Assembly: GCA_016181215.1 (NCBI GenBank)
Contig: JACOZS010000035.1
Location: forward strand, 1 to 5,269
Length of the DNA stretch: 5,269 nucleotides
Direction: 5' to 3'
DNA from: Candidatus Woesearchaeota archaeon
GTDB taxonomy: Archaea > Nanobdellota > Nanobdellia > SCGC-AAA011-G17 > JACOZS01
The notes below the pieces were generated by a model that was not told where the DNA came from, searched no databases, and saw only the letters and a program-made list of their open reading frames with translations. Of this stretch, positions 1 to 4,897 are shown piece after piece (position 1 is the stretch's first letter; every line of letters begins with the position of its first letter). A program made the position numbers and the translations under genes.

Positions 1-129
1 CCTTTGGATCTTTATCAAACCACAGGCAGAAAAGAAACAAGCTGGGAGAAACGAGCCAGAGAAAGAAGGGAAAGATTTGAAAGGAAGAAAGGCGGTGGCG
101 GAGAAGGATTATTCAAGATGTTTGGCTGA
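1..129 (+). CDS. 3' end of an unidentified protein gene (partial)
   Basis: The frame is open from the first base to the TGA at 127-129 and gives 42 residues. The tail is strongly basic and charged (KRARERRERFERKK), followed by a GGGGEG linker and a hydrophobic end, GLFKMFG. A charged stretch followed by a glycine-rich linker and a short terminal peptide looks like a disordered tail with a terminal docking motif, but that is inference. I do not recognise the family, and the start and main domain lie outside the window. The gene converges on the minus-strand methyltransferase and overlaps its last 21 bp, stop codon included. The fragment is short, so the open frame could be chance, although its composition is protein-like. 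Confidence 0.5.
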   Translation, partial: PLDLYQTTGRKETSWEKRARERRERFERKKGGGGEGLFKMFG

Positions 130-588
130 TCCTATAAAAAGCATATCTTTTTCTTCTTCTATTTGCTTGAAATTCTTTAATAGTTTTTTCATTTGATTTA
201 ATTTTTTAGATTTTTTTAAGAAAGATATTGCGATTTTGGCGTTAGGTTTTGCTACCCGCTTAATCTCAGAGAGAGCTTTTTTTAAATTGGTGTGATGCAA
301 TGCTGTTATTGAAATTATAACATCAAAGGTTTTGTCTGGAAATGGAATGGATTCTGCCTTTCCAAGAACTTTTGTGCCCTTGTACTGCTTTAATAGTTCT
401 ATTGAAGGGTCCAGGGCTATACATCTGCAGTATTTTTCAAAAGGTTTGGTTGAGATTCCAGAACCTGCGCCTACATCTAACAAAAGTCCTTTAGGTTTGA
501 GATGTTTAAGAATCAGGTTTACTTTTTTAAGTTGTTCTTCTTTATGGAGTTCGTCATAACCTTTAGATATTGAATTGTAGTATTTCAT
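109..588 (-). CDS. Small class I SAM-dependent methyltransferase (Methyltransf_11 / UbiE-like)
   Basis: This 159-aa protein has the Rossmann methyltransferase signature in order. An N-terminal YYNSISKGYDELH lead-in (residues 3-15) is typical of this group. Motif I, LLDVGAGSG (36-44), binds SAM. The acidic end of strand beta-2 is ALDPS (58-62), with D60 placed to bind the SAM ribose. AESIPFPDKTFDVIIS (78-93) and ALHHT (96-100) form the motif II/III region. Residues 102-123 match the usual helix plus KPNAKIAIS strand. The substrate cannot be inferred. It is shorter than UbiE-type enzymes (about 200-250 aa) because the C-terminal lid is minimal, but the EEEKDMLFIG ending looks like a natural end. 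It starts 3 bp after the toxin stop codon, so it is probably the third gene of the toxin-antitoxin transcript. No clear ribosome-binding site precedes the ATG, which fits translational coupling. Its 3' end overlaps the convergent gene at 1-129. Confidence 0.88.
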   Translation of the reverse strand: MKYYNSISKGYDELHKEEQLKKVNLILKHLKPKGLLLDVGAGSGISTKPFEKYCRCIALDPSIELLKQYKGTKVLGKAESIPFPDKTFDVIISITALHHTNLKKALSEIKRVAKPNAKIAISFLKKSKKLNQMKKLLKNFKQIEEEKDMLFIGSAKHLE

Positions 589-591
589 AAT

Positions 592-846
592 TTATGGTAA
601 TTTGTAAATATTTCTTCTGTGACCAACTTTGTTTATTGATAATTTTAATCTTACCCGATCAATATCCAATATCACTCTATAATCGCCTACTCTTAGTTTA
701 TAGCTTGGATCCCCCACCTGTTTGGTTATGTATGATTCTGGTCTTGTCTTTATTCTTTCTAATGTAGAGATTACTCTCTCTTGTATATTTTTTTCTAACT
801 TTTTGAATTGTCTAAGGGCTTTATCAGAAAACTCAACTTCATACAT
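592..846 (-). CDS. relE: RelE/ParE-superfamily toxin
   Basis: This 84-aa basic protein has the RelE fold pattern. The N-terminal strand is YEVEFSDKALRQFKKL (2-17). It is followed by a helical pair (about 19-37) and then the hallmark YKLRVGDYRVILDID (49-63) and VGHRRNIYK (74-82). Members of this family are usually ribosome-dependent mRNA endonucleases, with conserved Arg residues and a C-terminal Tyr at the active site; R52, R57, R77, R78 and Y81 are candidates here. Length is normal. Its ATG directly abuts the TAG stop of the antitoxin gene (TAGATG), and an AGGA lies 6 nt upstream inside the antitoxin gene, which is the classic arrangement for coupled synthesis. A ParE-like gyrase inhibitor is the alternative, but the GDYRVIL/GHRR..Y motifs favour RelE. 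Confidence 0.9.
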   Translation of the reverse strand: MYEVEFSDKALRQFKKLEKNIQERVISTLERIKTRPESYITKQVGDPSYKLRVGDYRVILDIDRVRLKLSINKVGHRRNIYKLP

Positions 847-1065
847 CTATAATCCTAGCTCCTTTTTTACTTTAGCAAGGGAATGAGTCCTGCCGGCCTT
901 TATATCGGTACGAGCTTCTTCTATATCCCTTTTTGTTTCTTCAGATAGTTCTAGCGTGTCTTCTATTAAATCCCAAATAACTTCTTCATAACTCTCTTTA
1001 TCATATAACTTTCTGTTTTTTAATTCTTCTTGAAGATCTTCACTAATCTGGATTGTTGTTACCAT
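847..1065 (-). CDS. RelB/VapB-like antitoxin of the archaeal RelE system
   Basis: This 72-aa acidic protein sits directly upstream of the toxin. Its N-terminal MVTTIQISEDLQEELKNRK (1-19) resembles a ribbon-helix-helix strand and first helix (TTIQIS...L...L). YEEVIWDLIED (26-36) forms the second helix. The C-terminal half (about 40-72), ending in HSLAKVKKELGL, is the segment expected to wrap around and neutralise RelE. The family is known in archaea as short antitoxins paired with RelE toxins, normally DNA-binding and autorepressing. The start is the only ATG fitting the TTIQIS N-terminus. It falls about 25-30 nt downstream of a TATA box on the minus strand, so the mRNA may be leaderless. The start codon lies inside a copy of the ACTATGGT motif repeated in the divergent promoter. 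Confidence 0.87.
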   Translation of the reverse strand: MVTTIQISEDLQEELKNRKLYDKESYEEVIWDLIEDTLELSEETKRDIEEARTDIKAGRTHSLAKVKKELGL

Positions 1066-1088
1066 AGTGATTATATAACTAGCTATAG

Positions 1089-1096
1089 TATTTAAA
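1089..1096 (-). promoter_or_regulatory. TATA box of the antitoxin-toxin-methyltransferase operon
   Basis: On the minus strand this reads TTTAAATA, preceded by the purine-rich GAAAC expected for a TFB recognition element. The usual archaeal distance of about 25 bp puts the transcription start near 1065-1068, at or just before the antitoxin ATG (1065), so a leaderless or nearly leaderless transcript is predicted. A second AT-rich patch (1070-1076) is too close to the start codon to act as the TATA box. Confidence 0.6.
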
Positions 1097-1126
1097 TGTT
1101 TCTGTTAGCTTTTAGTTATATTCCAA

Positions 1127-1157
1127 ACCATAGAAATCTTTATAAATACACTATGGT
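1127..1157. repeat. Inverted repeat ACCATAG / CTATGGT bracketing the SUF promoter TATA box
   Basis: ACCATAG at 1127-1133 and CTATGGT at 1151-1157 are perfect 7-bp inverted arms around a 17-bp spacer that contains the TATA box. The right arm belongs to the first copy of the 14-bp direct repeat. A dimeric repressor bound across these arms would block TBP/TFB. The arms are short, so chance is possible, but their position is suggestive. Confidence 0.5.
1139..1148 (+). promoter_or_regulatory. TATA box of the SUF operon
   Basis: TTTATAAATA is a near-ideal archaeal TATA box, preceded by GAAATC as a plausible TFB recognition element. The predicted transcription start is near 1168-1172, giving a leader of about 16-20 nt before the regulator ATG at 1188. 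No other good promoter is seen in the plus-strand gene cluster, so this one probably drives regulator-sufC-sufB-sufD. Confidence 0.72.
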
Positions 1158-1185
1158 GAATTATATTATTAACTATGGTGAATTA
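1150..1185 (+). repeat. 14-bp direct repeat, probable operator of the SUF operon
   Basis: ACTATGGTGAATTA occurs exactly at 1150-1163 and again at 1172-1185, with a 22-bp period, about two helical turns. Copy 1 begins right behind the TATA box, and copy 2 covers the predicted transcription start and leader. This is a typical place for a repressor site, and the adjacent HTH regulator is the obvious candidate ligand. The second copy also supplies the ribosome-binding site of the regulator gene. Confidence 0.7.
1177..1181 (+). promoter_or_regulatory. Ribosome-binding site of the regulator gene, embedded in operator copy 2
   Basis: GGTGA matches the anti-Shine-Dalgarno end of archaeal 16S rRNA (GGTGAT core) and sits 6 nt before the ATG at 1188, which supports that start. 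It is part of the direct repeat, so the same bases may serve protein binding in DNA and ribosome binding in RNA. Confidence 0.6.
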
Positions 1186-1187
1186 GT

Positions 1188-1565
1188 ATGAATACTCAAC
1201 AGATCCTACAGCCACAGGAATTAGAGGTGTTTTACATAATTCCTACTATAAGGAAATACCTTACAATGTACATGAAAGAAACAGGAAAAGCCCAAAAAGA
1301 AATAGCTAAGATCCTTGGGGTTCAGGAGAGTACAATAAGCCAATATGTTAAAAAAAAGAGGGGTGCTGAGATTAATCTAAGCCAAGAGATAGAAGCTAAA
1401 ATCAAAGAAGCAGTACCCAGAATAAATAACAGTTTTGATGTCATAAGGGAAACACAGTACTTCCTTAAGATTATTAGGGATTCTGGAGAAATGTGCAGGA
1501 TTCATAAACAATTAGCGGATTTGCCAGAAAGCTGTGATATAAAGATCATGGGGTGTAACTTTTAA
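1188..1565 (+). CDS. HTH transcriptional regulator with Cys/His-rich C-terminus, likely SUF operon regulator
   Basis: This 125-aa protein has an N-terminal helix (VFYIIPTIRKYLTMYMKE, 14-31). A clear XRE/lambda-type helix-turn-helix follows at about 33-59: Q36-KEIAKILGV as the first helix and ESTISQYVKKKRG as the recognition helix. The layout resembles the archaeal predicted regulators grouped as COG2522. The C-terminal part has a helical segment (about 64-98) and then C103, H106, C116 and C123, a possible Fe-S or metal ligand set. The HTH is seen directly; ligand binding is inference. It is 1 bp upstream of sufC and lies downstream of a promoter loaded with direct repeats, so autoregulation of the SUF operon in response to Fe-S status is the natural reading. 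It is not a sequence match to cyanobacterial SufR or bacterial IscR as far as I can see. The function would be analogous, not proven homologous. Confidence 0.82.
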   Translation: MNTQQILQPQELEVFYIIPTIRKYLTMYMKETGKAQKEIAKILGVQESTISQYVKKKRGAEINLSQEIEAKIKEAVPRINNSFDVIRETQYFLKIIRDSGEMCRIHKQLADLPESCDIKIMGCNF

Positions 1566-1566
1566 C

Positions 1567-2316
1567 ATGGAACTTTTAAGGATTGAGGACTTGCATGTAG
1601 AAGTAGAAGGGAAAGATATACTTAAAGGAATAGACTTAGTAATCAATGAAGGGGAGATACACGCGTTAATGGGACCTAATGGAGTGGGTAAAACCAGTTT
1701 AGGATATGTTATAGCAGGACATCCAAAATACAAAATAACCCGAGGAAAAATTTACTTTAGAGGCAAGGATATCACAAGTTTGAGACCAGATGAAAGAGCG
1801 AAAGAAGGATTGTTTTTGGCGTTTCAGCATCCTGTAGAAATACAAGGCGTTTCATTGAATCATTTTCTTTACAATATATCTAAAAGGAATAATGGAAATG
1901 GGGTTAATGTGATAGAATTCAGAAAGAGTTTACTAGAGAAAGCCAAAACTTTAGGTGTTAATTCAGAATTCTTGAACAGGCAGCTTAATGTTGGTCTTTC
2001 TGGTGGAGAGAAGAAAAGAGCAGAAATAATGCAGCTGTTAGTAACAGATTCAAAATTAGCGATATTAGATGAGGTTGATTCAGGAACAGACATAGATTCA
2101 TTGAAGGTGTTAACTAAAGCAATAGAAGAAGTAAATAATACTGGAACTGGAATTTTATTGGTTACTCATTATGATAGGATATTAAATTACTTAAAGCCAG
2201 ATTATATTCATGTGCTTATAGATGGTAAGATTGAGAAGACTGGAAACTATGAATTATCTAAGGAACTAGAAACTAAAGGGTATAACTGGATTAAAGAGAA
2301 TGGGGTTGCATCATGA
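1567..2316 (+). CDS. sufC: SufC, ABC-type ATPase of the SufBCD Fe-S assembly complex
   Basis: This is a full-length SufC (249 aa) with all ABC ATPase motifs in order. These are Walker A GPNGVGKT (36-43), Q-loop Q87 in FLAFQHPVEIQGVS, signature LSGGEKKRAEIMQ (144-156), Walker B LAILDEVDSG (164-173) with E169 catalytic, D-loop SGTDID (172-177) and switch H201 (LLVTHYDRIL). The FQ(H/Y)PxEIxGV and LDExDSGxDID patterns separate SufC from ordinary transporter ATPases, and there is no membrane segment. ATP-driven SufC dimerisation reshapes SufB-SufD during cluster assembly in the cytoplasm. Minor oddities are Walker A ending GKTS where GKS(T/S) is usual, and Thr174 where most SufC proteins have Leu. 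Both are likely tolerated. The gene starts 1 bp after the regulator stop, with GGGGTG about 11 nt upstream, and its end overlaps sufB by 4 bp (ATGA). Confidence 0.97.
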   Translation: MELLRIEDLHVEVEGKDILKGIDLVINEGEIHALMGPNGVGKTSLGYVIAGHPKYKITRGKIYFRGKDITSLRPDERAKEGLFLAFQHPVEIQGVSLNHFLYNISKRNNGNGVNVIEFRKSLLEKAKTLGVNSEFLNRQLNVGLSGGEKKRAEIMQLLVTDSKLAILDEVDSGTDIDSLKVLTKAIEEVNNTGTGILLVTHYDRILNYLKPDYIHVLIDGKIEKTGNYELSKELETKGYNWIKENGVAS

Positions 2317-4877
2317 AACAAGAATTTAATGTTAGGGATGATTACAAGACCAAATATGGATTTAGGGAAGATGTTAAGACAGTCTTTGATACAGGAAGAG
2401 GATTAGGGAAAGAAGTAATTGATAAGATAAGCGATAGGAAGAAAGAAGCTTCTTGGTTACATGAATTTAGATTAAAAGCCCTTGAGACATTTAAGGCCAA
2501 ACCGATGCCGCAATGGGGGGCAGATTTAAATCATATTGGTTTTGAAGACATAGTTTATTACTTAGATCCAAGCGAAAAAAAAGAATCCGGAAAATGGGAA
2601 GATGTGCCTGAAAAAATAAAGAATACCTTTGAAAAATTAGGGATTCCTGAAGCTGAGAGAAAGTTTTTGGCTGGTGTTGGTGCGCAATTTGAATCAGAAA
2701 GCGTTTATCATAAGATAAGAGAAGATTTGGAAAAACAAGGAGTTATCTTTGTTGATCCTGATGCGGGTTTAAGCAAATACGAACATATATTCAAGAAATG
2801 GTTTGGTCAAGTTGTTCCGATAGAGGATAATAAATTTTCTGCTTTGAATTCAGCCTGTTTTTCAGGAGGCAGTTTTATTTATATTCCTCCCGGAGTTAAA
2901 GTTGATCTGCCCCTACAAGCTTATTTTAGAATAAATGCGGAGAGTGCGGGGCAATTCGAAAGAACTTTGATTATAGCTGATAAAAATTCTGAGATTACAT
3001 ATATCGAGGGTTGTTTTACAGAAGGTACTCCAATTACTACAATTGAAGGGGTTAAACCCATTGAAGAAATTGAAGTGGGAACCTTGGTATTAACCCATAA
3101 ATCTAGATATAAGCCAGTGTATAATATTCAAAAAAGAAAGTATTCTGGAAAATTGTATAAATTGAATTACTATGGAAATGCTAAACATACTTTAGAGGTT
3201 ACTGCAGACCACCCCATCTTAATATCCAAACGCGAAAAATCAGAGGCAAAAAATAAAATTTGGGAAACCGAATGGTCAACCCCATCTAAACTGAGTAAGG
3301 GAGACTATGTTGTTATGCCAATTGATAGAGAAATAATCTCCCAAGAAAATAGAGACTTTGTTGTTGCATTTGGAAGCAAGAAGAGAACTGGGGGATACGT
3401 AAGGATTAATGTTAAAACTGATAAAGATTTCTTTAGATTGATTGGATATTATCTCTCTGAAGGTAGTGTGATGGGCAAGAATTATTTAACCTTTACGTTT
3501 AATAAAAAAGAGAAAGCCGCTTTAGAAGATGTTAAGAAACTTCTTATGAAATATTTTAATAAAGCTCCGCTGGAGTATGGAGAATATAAAAATGGGATAA
3601 GCCTGGTTTTATGCTCAACGTTGGCCGCACAATTCTTCGAACAACAGTTTGGAAAAGGCGCAAAAAATAAAAATATTCCTACGTGGGCAATGAAGGAAAG
3701 TCCTGAGAAACAAATAGAACTAATTAAAGGGATGTGGATTGGGGATGGCAGTTTTATGAATAAAGCATATTCTTACGGAATTAAAAGAATGTTTAGAATT
3801 AACACTGTTTCAAGCCAATTAGCAGAGCAAATATGGAGGATGTTATTTAGACAAAATATATTCTCTTCTATACATAGAAGTAAGCGTGGAGGTAGAAGGG
3901 CGGATATGTATTGTATTTACATAGGTGGAGATTATTTAATGAAATTTGCTAATATAATCGGATTCTCGGAAGTAATTGTTAATAAACAATATCATATGCT
4001 CGCTGAAGTAGGGATAGAATCATCTGTCTCTTATGCAGTTATCATAGGAGATTACGCATTAACGCCAATTAGAAGTATAGAATTTGAAAGAGTTAAATTT
4101 AAGGAAGTTTATAACTTTAGTGTTGAGGAAGATGAAACTTATACAAGTAATCATATTGCGGTTCATAATTGTTCCGCCACGACATATTCTAAAGATTCTT
4201 TGCATAGTGCGGTTGTAGAATTAGTTGCGTTAGAGGGAGCTAAATTAAGATACGTCACCTTACAGAATTGGAGTGATAATGTTTACAATTTGGTTACTAA
4301 GAGGGCTTTTGCCTACAAGAATGCCAAAGTCGAATGGATTGACGCGAATATTGGTTCTAAAATTACTATGAAATTTCCGTCAGTATACATGATGGAAGAA
4401 GGAGCAAGAGCAGATATCTTAAGCGTAGCTTACGCTGGTAGAGGACAACATCAAGATACAGGAGGTAAAACAGTACACCTGGCACCAAATACTACATCCA
4501 GGATAATCAGCAAATCAATAAGCAAGGATGGCGGAAGGACTTCTTACAGAGGATTAGTTGAAGTTGCCAAAGGATGCACTGGAGTCAAAAATTCTGTTAG
4601 ATGCGACGCTCTTCTTATGGATGAAAAATCAAGATCAGATACTTATCCCACAATAAAGATAGACGAAGAGGATGCAACAATAAGCCATGAAGCGTTTGTT
4701 GGAAAGATTGGGGAAGAACAATTATTTTATTTAATGTCAAGAGGATTAAGTGAACAGGAAGCAATGTCCATGATTGTTTTGGGATTTGTTTCTGAGTTTA
4801 CAAGGACCTTGCCTATGGAATATGCTGTTGAATTTAACAGATTAATACAATTGAACATGGAAGGAGCTATTGGTTGA
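2313..4877 (+). CDS. sufB: SufB Fe-S cluster scaffold protein precursor, interrupted by an intein
   Basis: The 854-aa precursor consists of N-extein 1-233, intein 234-619 and C-extein 620-854, giving a spliced SufB of 468 aa, normal for the family. SufB hallmarks are SWLHEFRLKALETF (47-60), GVGAQFESESVYH (121-133), SGGSFIYIPPGV (184-195), YIEG|CSA at the junction, DSLHSAVVEL, LQNW and HEA near the end. Residues reported important in E. coli SufB can be placed by motif: R206 and N208 (R226, N228), C620 (C254), Q651 and W653 (Q285, W287), K663 (K303), C764 (C405), H792 and E793 (H433, E434). The acidic residue before HEA is Ser791 here. The usual Ala-Pro after CSA is replaced by Thr-Thr. An N-terminal CxxCxxxC-type cysteine motif is absent. 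SufB is the assembly scaffold with SufC and SufD. The start overlaps the sufC stop (ATGA), and GGGG lies 7 nt upstream. Confidence 0.97.
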   Translation: MKQEFNVRDDYKTKYGFREDVKTVFDTGRGLGKEVIDKISDRKKEASWLHEFRLKALETFKAKPMPQWGADLNHIGFEDIVYYLDPSEKKESGKWEDVPEKIKNTFEKLGIPEAERKFLAGVGAQFESESVYHKIREDLEKQGVIFVDPDAGLSKYEHIFKKWFGQVVPIEDNKFSALNSACFSGGSFIYIPPGVKVDLPLQAYFRINAESAGQFERTLIIADKNSEITYIEGCFTEGTPITTIEGVKPIEEIEVGTLVLTHKSRYKPVYNIQKRKYSGKLYKLNYYGNAKHTLEVTADHPILISKREKSEAKNKIWETEWSTPSKLSKGDYVVMPIDREIISQENRDFVVAFGSKKRTGGYVRINVKTDKDFFRLIGYYLSEGSVMGKNYLTFTFNKKEKAALEDVKKLLMKYFNKAPLEYGEYKNGISLVLCSTLAAQFFEQQFGKGAKNKNIPTWAMKESPEKQIELIKGMWIGDGSFMNKAYSYGIKRMFRINTVSSQLAEQIWRMLFRQNIFSSIHRSKRGGRRADMYCIYIGGDYLMKFANIIGFSEVIVNKQYHMLAEVGIESSVSYAVIIGDYALTPIRSIEFERVKFKEVYNFSVEEDETYTSNHIAVHNCSATTYSKDSLHSAVVELVALEGAKLRYVTLQNWSDNVYNLVTKRAFAYKNAKVEWIDANIGSKITMKFPSVYMMEEGARADILSVAYAGRGQHQDTGGKTVHLAPNTTSRIISKSISKDGGRTSYRGLVEVAKGCTGVKNSVRCDALLMDEKSRSDTYPTIKIDEEDATISHEAFVGKIGEEQLFYLMSRGLSEQEAMSMIVLGFVSEFTRTLPMEYAVEFNRLIQLNMEGAIG
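3012..4169 (+). mobile_element. SufB intein with LAGLIDADG homing endonuclease
   Basis: This is a 386-residue in-frame protein intron with complete splicing and endonuclease blocks (intein numbering). Block A is CFTEGTPITTIEG with nucleophile C1. Block B is LEVTADHPILIS with the TxxH pair T64 and H67. Block C, LIGYYLSEGS (143-152), and block E, GMWIGDGS (240-247), are the two LAGLIDADG helices, with acidic residues E150 and D245 about 95 residues apart. NIPTWAM between them fits block D. Block F is VYNFSVEEDETY, and block G is HIAVHN ending in H385-N386, followed by extein C+1. All residues needed for standard class 1 splicing are present, so it should splice, and the endonuclease has both metal-binding acids. 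Block F lacks the His often found there. The host flanks are YIEG and CSA. Mycobacterial SufB also carries inteins, so the host gene is a recurrent target. Confidence 0.96.
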
Positions 4878-4886
4878 AATGGTGAT

Positions 4887-4892
4887 AGGGGG
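4887..4892 (+). promoter_or_regulatory. Ribosome-binding site deciding the sufD start
   Basis: AGGGGG lies 5 nt before the ATG at 4898. An in-frame TAG at 4886-4888 overlaps it and rules out any upstream start, so translation begins at this ATG or slightly inside the gene. A GGTGAT at 4881-4886 adds further complementarity to 16S rRNA. Confidence 0.6.
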
Positions 4893-4897
4893 CAGAG

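Noticed and set aside
332..559. Plus-strand open frame of 75 codons opposite the methyltransferase gene
   Set aside because: It lies inside the methyltransferase gene on the other strand, its product resembles no protein family, and the methyltransferase motifs clearly identify the real frame.
109..588. Methyltransferase as a truncated pseudogene
   Set aside because: Although short, it has all SAM-binding motifs and a natural-looking C-terminal strand before its stop codon, with no frameshift remnants downstream.
1153..1191. 12-codon upstream reading frame starting in operator copy 1 and overlapping the regulator ATG (ATGA)
   Set aside because: The TATA box at 1139-1148 puts the transcription start near 1170, downstream of this ATG, so it should not be in the mRNA.
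1512..1733. Minus-strand open frame of 73 codons spanning the regulator-sufC junction
   Set aside because: It is antisense to the Walker A region of sufC, its composition is rich in Pro/Ser/Thr as expected of a shadow frame, and it has no promoter or ribosome-binding site.
1869..2093. Minus-strand open frame of 74 codons within sufC
   Set aside because: It is antisense to the SufC signature and Walker B region, whose coding sense is certain.
3012..4169. The sufB insert as a group I or group II intron, or an insertion sequence
   Set aside because: The insert keeps the reading frame throughout, begins with Cys, ends with His-Asn and has all protein-splicing blocks, so it is an intein. There are no terminal inverted repeats or target duplications.
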